From DASZMJ01 sp035551935 (GTDB taxonomy: Bacteria; Planctomycetota; Planctomycetia; Isosphaerales; Isosphaeraceae): a DNA stretch of 44,131 nucleotides. Below are positions 7,952-15,381 of this stretch, piece by piece (positions within the stretch are counted from its first letter, which is position 1; each line of letters begins with the position of its first letter). A program made the position numbers and the translations under genes. A model generated the notes under the pieces. The model saw only the letters and a program-made list of their open reading frames with translations, did no database searches and was not told the origin of the DNA. The stretch spans positions 1 through 44,131 of the forward strand of contig DASZMJ010000569.1 in assembly GCA_035551935.1 (NCBI GenBank), read 5' to 3'.

Positions 7952-8830
7952 TCAAGGTCCGCAGGACACGACCCAGACCCGTCCTTGTGTCAGAGTCCGC
8001 AGGGTATCGGCGGCCTTGCGGGCCGCTCCGGGGTCGCGACAGAGGCCGAACCAGGCCGACCCGCTGCCGCTGAGGCCCGACCCGAGCAGCCCCGGGCCGA
8101 GCGTTGCCAGCGCCGCCCCGACCCTGCCGAGGGCCGGGGCCAGCGCGACCGCCGCGGGCTCGAGCCGGTTGAACAGGCTCGCGCCCAGGGCCGTCGGATC
8201 GCCGAGTCGGAACGCCTCCAGCGCCGGCCCGATCGGCCGGGGCCGGTCGGGGACCTCCACGCGACGATAGACCTCCGCGGTCGCGACGCCGAACGGCGGA
8301 CAGACCAGGACGAAGTGGAGCGGCCCCGCCGCCGGGATCGGCTCCACGAGCTCCCCGCGGCCGCGACAGACCGCGGCGGGGGCGTGCAGGAAGAACGCCA
8401 CGTCACTGCCGATCTCCCCGGCCAGGGCGTCGAGCCGGCCGGGCGGCGTCCGCAGGTCCCACAGCAGGTCCAACGCCGCCAGGGTCGCCGCCGCGTCGCT
8501 CGAGCCGCCCCCCAACCCGGCGCCGGCCGGGATGGATTTGCGCAGCTCGATCGTCGCCCCGCGATCCGTCCCCGACGCCGCCCGCAGCCGCTCGGCCGCC
8601 CGCACCACCAGGTTCTCGGGACCGGCGGGCAAGCCCGGGTCGTCGCAGCGGAATTCGATCCGCCCCGACGGCCCCTCGGCGACGCGCAGGACGTCGTACA
8701 GGTCCACGGCCACCATCAGCGTCTCGAGCTCATGGTAGCCGTCCGGCCGCCTCCCTCGGACCTCCAGGAAGAGGTTCAACTTCGCCGGGGCGAGGGCCTC
8801 CAGGCCCCCATCGACGCGACGGACGATCAT
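7952..8830 (-). CDS. ispE: 4-diphosphocytidyl-2-C-methyl-D-erythritol kinase (IspE)
   Basis: This 292-residue GHMP kinase phosphorylates the 2-hydroxyl of CDP-methylerythritol with ATP in the MEP isoprenoid pathway, in the cytoplasm. APAKLNLFLEV near the N-terminus carries catalytic Lys17. The ATP-binding glycine loop PAGAGLGGGSSDAAA lies at about 101-115, and the catalytic Asp143 is in GSDVAFF. A C-terminal GHMP motif, GSGSAWFGL, is also present. Length and motif order match the family closely. The ATG at 8830 has no strong ribosome-binding site but begins just before the conserved first strand. It is transcribed ahead of spoVG in the same operon. Confidence 0.96.
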   Translation of the reverse strand: MIVRRVDGGLEALAPAKLNLFLEVRGRRPDGYHELETLMVAVDLYDVLRVAEGPSGRIEFRCDDPGLPAGPENLVVRAAERLRAASGTDRGATIELRKSIPAGAGLGGGSSDAAATLAALDLLWDLRTPPGRLDALAGEIGSDVAFFLHAPAAVCRGRGELVEPIPAAGPLHFVLVCPPFGVATAEVYRRVEVPDRPRPIGPALEAFRLGDPTALGASLFNRLEPAAVALAPALGRVGAALATLGPGLLGSGLSGSGSAWFGLCRDPGAARKAADTLRTLTQGRVWVVSCGP

Positions 8831-9090
8831 CGGACCGGGGCCCGAGGCCCGACCGTCGTGCCGCTCCCGGCGTACCGGACCTCGTCGGAGGGATGGACCG
8901 CCCGGGCGCGCATCGTTCCGGCCCTTGAGACTGGACCCCGGCCTCCGAGCCGGGGCGTGCGGGGCGACTCCTTCCGCTTGAGTCCCGTACCGACGCTCCT
9001 TCTATCCCTTCGGCCGATTCCGGGCAAGTCGAAAAATCACTAAAGTCGCAAAAGGCCGAACGCCCCCGACGCCGCGCGGGCCGATCCGAC
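8831..9090. other. Intergenic gap between TPR gene and ispE
   Basis: The gap carries a hairpin at 8936-8955, CCCCGGC paired with GCCGGGG around a 6-base loop. It also has an A/T-rich patch at about 9030-9050, unusual for this region, that could hold the ispE promoter on the minus strand. I could not find convincing -35 and -10 boxes. No credible coding sequence is present. Confidence 0.4.
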
Positions 9091-9573
9091 TCAATCCCCC
9101 CCCAGCCGGGCCGCCCGCGACCGCACCCGGACGGCCTCGCCGGGGCGGCCCAGGGCCTCGTAGCAGGCCGCCAGGCCCTCGGCCGCCTCGAAGAACGGCG
9201 CGTTGGCCGGCAGGTCCCTGGGCAAACGCCCGTCGAAGCCCGGCGGCAGGGCCCGCTCGACCAGCTCGAAGGCGTAGCCGAAGTGCCCCCGCGCCAGCGC
9301 CGGGTCCCGCCCGGCCTCCAATGCCAGCCGCCCCAGGGCGACGTGGACCCAGAGGTTCTCGCCGCAGGCCTCCAGCGCGTACCGCAAGGTCTCCCGCGCC
9401 TCGTCGACCTCGCCGGCCGCGGCCAGCTCGGCCCCCTCGACATAATCGAGCTCGACCTCCTCGATCGCGGGCGGATGGACCAGCTCGAAGGCCCCGCCGC
9501 CGACGGGACGCACGCCGATCGCCCCGGGCCGACCGGCCCGCCGTCCCCCGTCCCCTCGCCGCTTCCCGGCCAT
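9091..9573 (-). CDS. Tetratricopeptide-repeat protein
   Basis: This 160-residue soluble protein starts at an ATG at 9573 with GGAGGA six bases upstream. From about residue 45 to the end it has degenerate TPR helices: a repeat with EGAELAAAGEVDEARETLRY, a second around LWVHVALGRLALEAGRDPALA and a third around AAEGLAACYEALGRPGEAV. The first 40 residues are basic, Gly-rich and probably disordered. TPR proteins are protein-interaction scaffolds; no partner is indicated. It is divergent from the structured-leader gene at 9653-10299. Confidence 0.8.
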   Translation of the reverse strand: MAGKRRGDGGRRAGRPGAIGVRPVGGGAFELVHPPAIEEVELDYVEGAELAAAGEVDEARETLRYALEACGENLWVHVALGRLALEAGRDPALARGHFGYAFELVERALPPGFDGRLPRDLPANAPFFEAAEGLAACYEALGRPGEAVRVRSRAARLGGD

Positions 9574-9652
9574 CGCCGTCCTCCGGACGATCGGTTCGGT
9601 TCGGTTCCGCCACTCGCAGGAGAGCCGACCCCAAAAAACCCGCGCCGGCTCC

Positions 9653-9682
9653 TTGACAACCCGCGGGGCCTGTGCCTATCTT
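9653..9682 (+). promoter_or_regulatory. Strong sigma-70-type promoter
   Basis: A consensus TTGACA (9653-9658) and TATCTT (9677-9682) are separated by 18 bases in the divergent gap between the TPR gene and the His/Cys-rich gene. Transcription would begin at about 9689 and run rightward into the hairpin region. Confidence 0.6.
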
Positions 9683-9732
9683 TGACGTCACACTGTCCGC
9701 TCGCGACGGGCGAGACATCGGAAACGGCGAAG

Positions 9733-9776
9733 AAGGCCCTCATGCGACCGATCGCGTGGGCGGCCTTTTTTCTTTT
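9733..9776 (+). terminator. Intrinsic terminator or attenuator in a 5' leader
   Basis: A 14-bp stem (9733-9746 with 9753-9767, one bulged C at 9761 and two G-T pairs) has a 6-base loop and is followed by TTTTCTTTT. This is the clearest Rho-independent terminator in the window. It lies only about 45 bases downstream of the inferred start site and upstream of the coding sequence, so it is not a 3' end of any visible gene. It would either end an RNA of about 85 bases or control read-through into the gene at 9913. Confidence 0.7.
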
Positions 9777-9802
9777 CCGAGACGGTCCGATGATCGGACC
9801 AC

Positions 9803-9832
9803 AAGGGCCCCGCTCCCCGTCGGGCCCTTTTC
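9803..9832 (+). terminator. Second terminator-like hairpin in the same leader
   Basis: AAGGGCCC (9803-9810) pairs perfectly with GGGCCCTT (9822-9829), followed by TT and C. Just before it, GGTCCGAT-G-ATCGGACC at 9784-9800 is a further palindrome. Three successive hairpins therefore lie between the promoter and the start codon at 9913. Confidence 0.5.
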
Positions 9833-9912
9833 CGGCGGTCACGGCAGCCGCGATCGAGGGGGATGGGCCGGCCGAGGCCGGCGAGATCCCCTCGCAAGTC
9901 GGAGGCCGCATC

Positions 9913-10299
9913 ATGTTCGCGACCAAGGATCAGCACCGGTCCCATGCCGGCCACGGCCGGCCGTCGCCGTGCCCGGACCCCGAGTGCGTCGAGGGGCACC
10001 GCGAGACGACGACCCACCACCACGACGGCCGCCTCGTCGTCACCGAGGCCGAGTGCGCGTGCCACTCCGTCCACACCAAGCACGTCCATCATCGCGACTT
10101 CCCCGAGATCTGGGCCGAGTGCTCGACCTTGGCCGAGGGGATCAAGCACCTCGGGCAACAGCTCGCCCGCGCCCTGGAAGGGGCCCGCAGCGCCTGGCAC
10201 CGCGAGGCGATGCAGCACGCCATCGACGACGTCGACGCCTTCCACAAGGCCCTCGACCAGCCCGCGCCGGCGCCGGCCGGGCCGTCGCCGAAGCGCTAG
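9913..10299 (+). CDS. His/Cys-rich small protein, unknown function
   Basis: This 128-residue protein starts at an ATG at 9913 with GGAGG seven bases upstream. The N-terminal 60 residues are rich in His and Cys: PCPDPECVEGH, then THHHDG, then ECACHSVHTKHVHHRD. This looks like a metal-binding region, with four Cys and about eleven His. The C-terminal half, about 62-115, is predicted helical (ECSTLAEGIKHLGQQLARAL, then AMQHAIDDVDAFHKAL). No signal peptide is present. I do not recognise the family. The frame stays open upstream to an ATG at 9742 inside the terminator stem, which would add 57 residues; I reject that start because its ribosome-binding site is poor. The universal stress gene follows after 66 bases. 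Confidence 0.75.
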   Translation: MFATKDQHRSHAGHGRPSPCPDPECVEGHRETTTHHHDGRLVVTEAECACHSVHTKHVHHRDFPEIWAECSTLAEGIKHLGQQLARALEGARSAWHREAMQHAIDDVDAFHKALDQPAPAPAGPSPKR

Positions 10300-10307
10300 C
10301 GATGAAG

Positions 10308-10329
10308 GTCGGGCCGACGTCGGCCCGAC
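10308..10329. promoter_or_regulatory. 22-bp perfect palindrome between two genes
   Basis: GTCGGGCCGAC is followed directly by its reverse complement GTCGGCCCGAC, centred at 10318/10319. It lies eight bases after the stop of the His/Cys-rich gene and about 37 bases before the universal stress start. It may be a terminator hairpin without a T-tract or a dimeric operator. Confidence 0.5.
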
Positions 10330-10365
10330 GCATCCCGAGGCCCCCAGCCGTCCGAGGTGACCGCC

Positions 10366-11196
10366 ATGTTGAAGCGAATCTTGATCGGCGTCGACGCCAT
10401 CGACAACGAGTCCGCGGCGATGGAGCTGGGCCTGCGCTGGGCGAAGCGACACGGCGCGCGGGTCGTCGGCATCGGCGTCGTCGACGAGTCGGGCATCGAG
10501 ATCACCGAGTCGTTGATGTATCCCCGCGGCTACGTCGCGTCGCTGTCGCCGACCCTGGTCAGCGAGATCCACGCGGAGTTCCGCCTCAATCTCAAGCGGT
10601 TCGCCGAGCGTTGCGCCGCCGAGGGGGTCGCCTGCGGGACCCTCGAGGCCGTCGGCCCGCCGCACGCGACGATCCTCGCCGAGGCGCAGCGGCACGACCT
10701 GCTGCTGCTGGACCGCGGCTCGCACTTCGAGTTCGGCTGGGAGGGGGAGCCGGGCCAGACGCTGGCGCGGCTGATGAAAGACAGCCCGCGGCCGATCGTC
10801 GCCGTGCCCGATGCCCTCCCCGAGGGCGAGGCGGTCGTCGTCGCCTACGACGGCAGCCTCCAGGTCTCGCGGGCGCTCTTCGCGTTCGTCACGCTCGGCC
10901 TGGCCGCGGGCCGCGACGTCCACGTCGTCACCGTCGCGACCGAGCAGGGCGAGGCCAACCGCGTCGCCGAGCGCGCCCGCGACTACCTCGAGTCGCACGA
11001 GGTCGCGGCCACGATCCACGCCTTCGAGTCCGCGCTGCATCCGGCCGGTATCCTCCTGGAGCAGCTCCATCGCCTCGAAGCCGGCCTCGTCGTCATGGGC
11101 GCCTACGGCCGCCGGACCCTCCGCGAGTACTTCGTCGGCTCCGTCACCCGCGGCGTCCTGACCGAGACCCCCGCGCCGATCTTCTGCTTCCACTGA
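10366..11196 (+). CDS. Tandem-domain universal stress protein
   Basis: This 276-residue cytoplasmic protein has two Usp (alpha/beta) domains. Domain 1 spans about 1-145 (MLKRILIGVDAIDNE opening strand) and lacks a clear nucleotide loop. Domain 2 spans about 150-276. It begins EAVVVAYDGS and ends in GAYGRRTLREYFVGS, which fits the G-2x-G-9x-G-S ATP-binding signature. Only the second domain is therefore likely to bind ATP. The ATG at 10366 has GAGGTG upstream; a GTG three codons earlier is possible. It may share a transcript with the His/Cys-rich gene. Usp proteins act in stress or energy-limitation responses; the specific trigger is unknown. Confidence 0.88.
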   Translation: MLKRILIGVDAIDNESAAMELGLRWAKRHGARVVGIGVVDESGIEITESLMYPRGYVASLSPTLVSEIHAEFRLNLKRFAERCAAEGVACGTLEAVGPPHATILAEAQRHDLLLLDRGSHFEFGWEGEPGQTLARLMKDSPRPIVAVPDALPEGEAVVVAYDGSLQVSRALFAFVTLGLAAGRDVHVVTVATEQGEANRVAERARDYLESHEVAATIHAFESALHPAGILLEQLHRLEAGLVVMGAYGRRTLREYFVGSVTRGVLTETPAPIFCFH

Positions 11197-11246
11197 GCGT
11201 CGGAAGAGGCGACGGTGTGGGGCGGGTGTTTGGTCCGAGGGGGCCA

Positions 11247-14027
11247 TCACCCGCCCCCGCCCTCTCCCGGCCCGGCCAGGTCGAGCACGGCGCGGACGAC
11301 CGTCGGGTCGTCCCCCGGCCCGACGTGGAAGCCGAGCCGCCGGCAGAGCCGCTGCATCGCCCCGTTGCGGGCGAGCATGTCGGCCACGAGGTGCCGATAC
11401 CCCCGCTCGCGGCCGATCGCCACCAGGCGCCTGAGCAACTCGCCGCCGATCCCCTTGCCCTGCATGTCGTCGCGGACCAGCAGCGCGAACTCCGCGTCGG
11501 GCGTCCCCCGCAGGCTCCCCAGTCGGCCCACGGCCAGGATCTCGTGCCCGCCCGTCGCCGGGTCGTGTCGGTCGACGACCAGCGCCAGCTCGCGGTCGTA
11601 GTCGATGAAGCAGATCCGCGTCAGCCGCTCGTGCGCCACGCGATGGCTCAGCTTCATCGCATGAAAATATCGGAGTTGCACGCTGTCGTCCGACAATCCC
11701 TCGTGGAACTTGACGATCCACGGCTCGTCCTCGGGTCGGATCGGCCGGATCGTAACCGGGGTGCCGTCGGCGAGGGTCCAGGGGGACACGTACCGCGTCG
11801 GATACGGCCGGATCGCCAGGCGGGGGAGCTGTTCCTCCGGCAGCTCGGGCGGTTGCAACACGACGCGGGCGTCGAGCGCCAGCAGGCGATCGGGGGCGGC
11901 GAGCAGCGGGTTGATCTCGATCTCCTTGATCCCGCGCAGCTCGACCACCAGCCGGCTGAACCGCACGAGCAGCCGTTCCAGCGCCGCCAGGTCCACCGGC
12001 GGCCGCCCTCGGACCCCTTGCAGCGCCGTCAGGATGCGCGTCCGCTCCATCATCCGCCGCGCCAGAGTCGTCGTCAGCGGCGGCAACCCCAAGGCCCGGT
12101 CCCTCACCACCTCGACCAGTTGCCCCCCCGCCCCGAACAGCAAGACCGGCCCGAACTGCGCGTCGACGCTGCTGCCGACGATCAATTCATAGCCGTCGAG
12201 CTTGACCATCGGCTGCACCGTCACGCCCAGGAAATGCCCCGCACCGGCGCGCTCGTTCACGGATGTTCGAATAAGTTCGAAGCTTCGCTTGACGTCCTCT
12301 TCATCCCTGACGTCGAGCCGGACGCCGCCGACGTCGGTCTTGTGGGTGATCGTCTCGGAGTGGAGCTTCAGGGCGACGGGGAAGCCGATCGCCGTGGCGG
12401 CGGCGGCGGCCGAGTCGGGGTCGGTCGCGACGACGGCGGGGACGGTCGGCAGGCCGTACAGATCGAGCAGGCGCTTCGACTCCGCCTCGGACAGGAGCGG
12501 CCGGCCGGCCGAGCGCGCCGCGGCGACGAGGGCGGCGGCCTCGGCGCGGCCGGATTCGGCCGCAACGTCGTCGTCGGTGAGGGTGGGGGTCTCGTAGAGG
12601 CCGCGGAGGGCGTACGACGACCGCCACATGGTCGCGAAGGCGCGGGCGGCGGAGTCGGGGAAGGAGAAGGTGGGCACGCCCGATCGCCGGAGGATCGCCT
12701 CGCCCGCGGCCACGTCGGGCCCGCCCATCCAGCTCGCGAGCACGGGCTTGCCCGGCACCTTGGCGAACGGTCGGAGCCGCTCGGCGGTCTGGGTCGGGTC
12801 GGTCATGTCCTGCGGGGTCAGGACGACGAGCAGGCCGTCGGTGTTCGGGTCGGCGGCGGCGACCTCGACCGCGGCGGCGTAGCGGTCGGGGCCGGCGTCG
12901 CCGAGCACGTCGATCGGGTCGCCGTGGCTCCAATGGTGGGGCAGGATCGCGTCGAGCTTCGCCAGCGACTCCGTCGCCAGCGGGGCCAGCTCGGCGCCGG
13001 CGGCGATCAGGGCGTCGGTGGCCAGCACGCCGGGCCCGCCGGCATTGGTGACGATCGCCAGTCGCGGCCCCCTCGGCCTCGGCTGCTTGGCGAGCACCTC
13101 GGCCATCGAGAACAGCTCGGAGATCCGGTCGACCCGCAAGGCCCCGCAGCGGCGGAAGGCGGCGTCGAGGACCTCGTCGCTGCCGGCGAGGCTGCCGGTG
13201 TGCGACGCCGCCGCCTTGGCCGCGGCCTCGGTCCGGCCGGGCTTGATGACCAGGATCGGCTTGCTCAACGCCACCTCGCGCGCCGCCGAGAGGAACGACC
13301 GGGCGTCGCCGACGGTCTCCATGTAAATGATGATGCTCTCGGTCCTCGGGTCGTCGCCGAGGTGGTCGATCAGGTCGCCCCAGCCGACGTCGAGCATCGA
13401 GCCGACCGACACGAACGCGCTGAAGCCGACGCCGGCCTCGAGGCTCCAGTCGAGCACGGCGGTGCAGAGGGCGCCGCTCTGGCTCAGGAAGCCGATCTTC
13501 CCCGGCCGCGCCATCGCGCCGGCGAACGTAGCGTTGAGGCCGCGGCCCGGGATCATGACCCCCAGACAGTTCGGGCCGACGATCCTCATCCGCCCCGCCT
13601 GGGCCCGCGCGCGGACCTCGCGTTCCAGCGCCTCTCCCTCGGGCCCGACCTCCTTGAACCCCGCCGAGATGATGATCGCCCCGCCGACGCCCGCCGCGGC
13701 ACACTCGCCGACGACCCCCGGCACCGTCGCCGCCGGGGTGACGATCACCGCCAGGTCGACCCGCTCGGGCACCGCCCCGATGCTCGGATACGCCTTCAGT
13801 CCCAGCACGCTCGGCCGGTGCGGGTTGACCGGGTAGACCTGCCCGCCGAACGGGCTGGCCATCAGGTTCCTCACGATCGTCCGGCCGACGGCCCCGTCCT
13901 TCTCCGTCGCCCCGATGACCGCGACGCTCCTCGGCGCGAAGATCGACGCCAGCGACCCCCCGCCGACCCTCCCCGCCCCCAGCGCATCCTCGGCCCTCCC
14001 CGGTATCGCCGCCTGCGACTCGATCAT
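11247..14027 (-). CDS. Acyl-CoA synthetase (NDP-forming)-GNAT fusion, Pat/YfiQ-like lysine acetyltransferase
   Basis: With the ATG at 14027 (GGAGG upstream) the protein is 926 residues. The order is CoA-binding Rossmann domain (about 27-155, APRSVAVIGATEKDGAVG), succinyl-CoA-ligase-like domain (about 160-450), ATP-grasp domain (about 505-730, GFPVALKL and EIEINPLLA) and a GNAT acetyltransferase (about 750-920) with the acetyl-CoA loop RDDMQGKGIGGELL. This is the layout of Salmonella Pat and E. coli YfiQ/PatZ, which acetylate metabolic enzymes such as acetyl-CoA synthetase. The motif SHTGSLAG near residue 276 keeps the His that is phosphorylated in active ADP-forming acetate-CoA ligases, so synthetase activity cannot be excluded. 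It is convergent with the stress-protein gene, 50 bases away. Confidence 0.92.
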   Translation of the reverse strand: MIESQAAIPGRAEDALGAGRVGGGSLASIFAPRSVAVIGATEKDGAVGRTIVRNLMASPFGGQVYPVNPHRPSVLGLKAYPSIGAVPERVDLAVIVTPAATVPGVVGECAAAGVGGAIIISAGFKEVGPEGEALEREVRARAQAGRMRIVGPNCLGVMIPGRGLNATFAGAMARPGKIGFLSQSGALCTAVLDWSLEAGVGFSAFVSVGSMLDVGWGDLIDHLGDDPRTESIIIYMETVGDARSFLSAAREVALSKPILVIKPGRTEAAAKAAASHTGSLAGSDEVLDAAFRRCGALRVDRISELFSMAEVLAKQPRPRGPRLAIVTNAGGPGVLATDALIAAGAELAPLATESLAKLDAILPHHWSHGDPIDVLGDAGPDRYAAAVEVAAADPNTDGLLVVLTPQDMTDPTQTAERLRPFAKVPGKPVLASWMGGPDVAAGEAILRRSGVPTFSFPDSAARAFATMWRSSYALRGLYETPTLTDDDVAAESGRAEAAALVAAARSAGRPLLSEAESKRLLDLYGLPTVPAVVATDPDSAAAAATAIGFPVALKLHSETITHKTDVGGVRLDVRDEEDVKRSFELIRTSVNERAGAGHFLGVTVQPMVKLDGYELIVGSSVDAQFGPVLLFGAGGQLVEVVRDRALGLPPLTTTLARRMMERTRILTALQGVRGRPPVDLAALERLLVRFSRLVVELRGIKEIEINPLLAAPDRLLALDARVVLQPPELPEEQLPRLAIRPYPTRYVSPWTLADGTPVTIRPIRPEDEPWIVKFHEGLSDDSVQLRYFHAMKLSHRVAHERLTRICFIDYDRELALVVDRHDPATGGHEILAVGRLGSLRGTPDAEFALLVRDDMQGKGIGGELLRRLVAIGRERGYRHLVADMLARNGAMQRLCRRLGFHVGPGDDPTVVRAVLDLAGPGEGGGG

Positions 14028-14116
14028 GCCCGCCTCCCCTCCCTTGCCCGTCGGGACGCCCCCATTGAAGCCGATCCGCCCCGTCGATTGCAAAACCCCT
14101 CCGACCCCACCGCCCC

Positions 14117-14143
14117 TTGACCGCGGCGGCGGCCTCCTACAAT
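14117..14143 (+). promoter_or_regulatory. Candidate promoter of the HtrA-like gene
   Basis: TTGACC (14117-14122) and TACAAT (14138-14143) each match five of six consensus positions. The spacer is only 15 bases, shorter than ideal. Transcription would start near 14150, just ahead of the AAGGAGG at 14157-14163. Confidence 0.45.
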
Positions 14144-14169
14144 TCCCAGCGGACCGAAGGAGGTATTCG

Positions 14170-15234
14170 ATGGGGATCGAGCTGCTCGAGATCGCTGCGC
14201 AGGGCGGATCGGCCGGACCGTTCGGCGAGACGGGGAAACCCGCCGGACCGTTGCCGACGGACGACGACCTGCTCGACGCCTACTCGCGTGCGGTCGTCGA
14301 CGTGGCGGAGCGAGTCAGCCCCGCCGTCGTGAACATCGAGGCGTATCAGCGCCGGTCGGGCCGACGAGCCGGCGACCCGAGGCTGCCGAGCGAGGCGCGC
14401 GGCAGCGGCTCGGGGGTCGTCGTCACGCCCGACGGCTTCGTCCTGACCAACAGCCACGTCGTCCACCGCGCCAGCCGGGTCGAGGTGACCTTGGCCGACG
14501 GCCGCCGCGCCCCGGCCGAGCCGATCGGCGACGACCCGGCGACCGACCTGGCCGTGCTCCGCGTCCACGTCGACGACCTGCCCCACGCCCGCCTCGGCGA
14601 CTCGAAGCGGGTCCGCGTTGGCCAGCTCGCCATCGCGATCGGCAACCCCTACGGCTTCCGCACGACCGTGACGGCCGGGGTCGTCAGCGCCCTCGGCCGG
14701 TCGCTCCGATCGCGCTCCGGCCGCCTGATCGACGACGTGATCCAGACCGACGCGGCCCTGAACCCGGGCAACTCGGGCGGGCCGCTCGTCTCGACGCGCG
14801 GCGAGGTCATCGGCATCAACACCGCCGTCATCCTGCCGGCGCAGGGGATCTGCTTCGCGATCGCGAGCAACACGGCCCAGTACGTCGCCGGCCGCCTGAT
14901 CCGCGACGGCAAGATCCGCCGCAGCTCGATCGGCGTCGCCGGCCAGAACGTGCCGATCCCCTATCGCCTCACCCGCCAGCTCGGCCTCCCGACCGAGGCC
15001 GGCGTGCTCGTCCTCTCCGTCGAGCCCGGTGCCCCCGCCGCCCGCGCCGGGCTCCGCGAAGGCGACGTCATCCTCGCCTTCGACGGCCTGCCCGTCGCCG
15101 GCATCGACGACCTGCACCGCCACTTGACCTCCGAGCGCGTCGGCGTCGCCACCGCGATGACGATCCTCCGCCGCGACGAGACGGTCGAACTCGTGGTCAC
15201 GCCAACGGAGATGAGGGATATCGCCGACGAGTGA
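14170..15234 (+). CDS. HtrA/DegP-like serine protease with one PDZ domain
   Basis: This 354-residue protein starts at an ATG at 14170 behind a near-perfect ribosome-binding site, AAGGAGG. The trypsin-like domain (about 35-235) has His96 in TNSHVV, Asp126 in ATDLAVL and Ser202 in GNSGGPL, so the catalytic triad is complete. One PDZ domain follows at about 255-345 (AGVLVLSVEPGAPAARAGL). HtrA proteases degrade misfolded proteins. Unusually, the first 35 residues show no signal peptide or membrane anchor. The enzyme is therefore either cytoplasmic or exported by an unrecognised route. The gene appears monocistronic and is followed by a palindromic repeat. Confidence 0.92.
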   Translation: MGIELLEIAAQGGSAGPFGETGKPAGPLPTDDDLLDAYSRAVVDVAERVSPAVVNIEAYQRRSGRRAGDPRLPSEARGSGSGVVVTPDGFVLTNSHVVHRASRVEVTLADGRRAPAEPIGDDPATDLAVLRVHVDDLPHARLGDSKRVRVGQLAIAIGNPYGFRTTVTAGVVSALGRSLRSRSGRLIDDVIQTDAALNPGNSGGPLVSTRGEVIGINTAVILPAQGICFAIASNTAQYVAGRLIRDGKIRRSSIGVAGQNVPIPYRLTRQLGLPTEAGVLVLSVEPGAPAARAGLREGDVILAFDGLPVAGIDDLHRHLTSERVGVATAMTILRRDETVELVVTPTEMRDIADE

Positions 15235-15302
15235 GGGTGGCGCGAAAGAAACGTGTATTGAGCCGACCCCGCGCGGGCATTCAAGATGGGGCGCGTTGAT
15301 CC

Positions 15303-15356
15303 GGACACGACGGGGACTGGCTCCGAGTTTTCGAGGTGCCTGTCCCCGTCGTGTCC
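15303..15356. repeat. 15-bp inverted repeat, REP-like element
   Basis: GGACACGACGGGGAC (15303-15317) is the exact reverse complement of 15342-15356. Inside lie GGGGACTGGCTCC and GTGCCTGTCCCC, which match the remembered consensus of REP elements tied to IS200-like TnpA/RAYT transposases. It ends 25 bases before the sigma-factor start, so it lies in that gene's leader. No transposase for it is present in the window. Confidence 0.65.
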
Positions 15357-15381
15357 CGAACGCCTCGCGCGGGGGGGATTC

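Noticed and set aside
8827..9027. 66-codon minus-strand frame upstream of ispE
   Set aside because: Arg/Gly-rich, overlapping the ispE start, with no ribosome-binding site; probably leader DNA.
9742..9912. In-frame N-terminal extension of the His/Cys-rich protein starting MRPIAWAAFFLF
   Set aside because: Its ATG lies inside the terminator stem and has only a weak ribosome-binding site, whereas GGAGG lies at the right distance from 9913.
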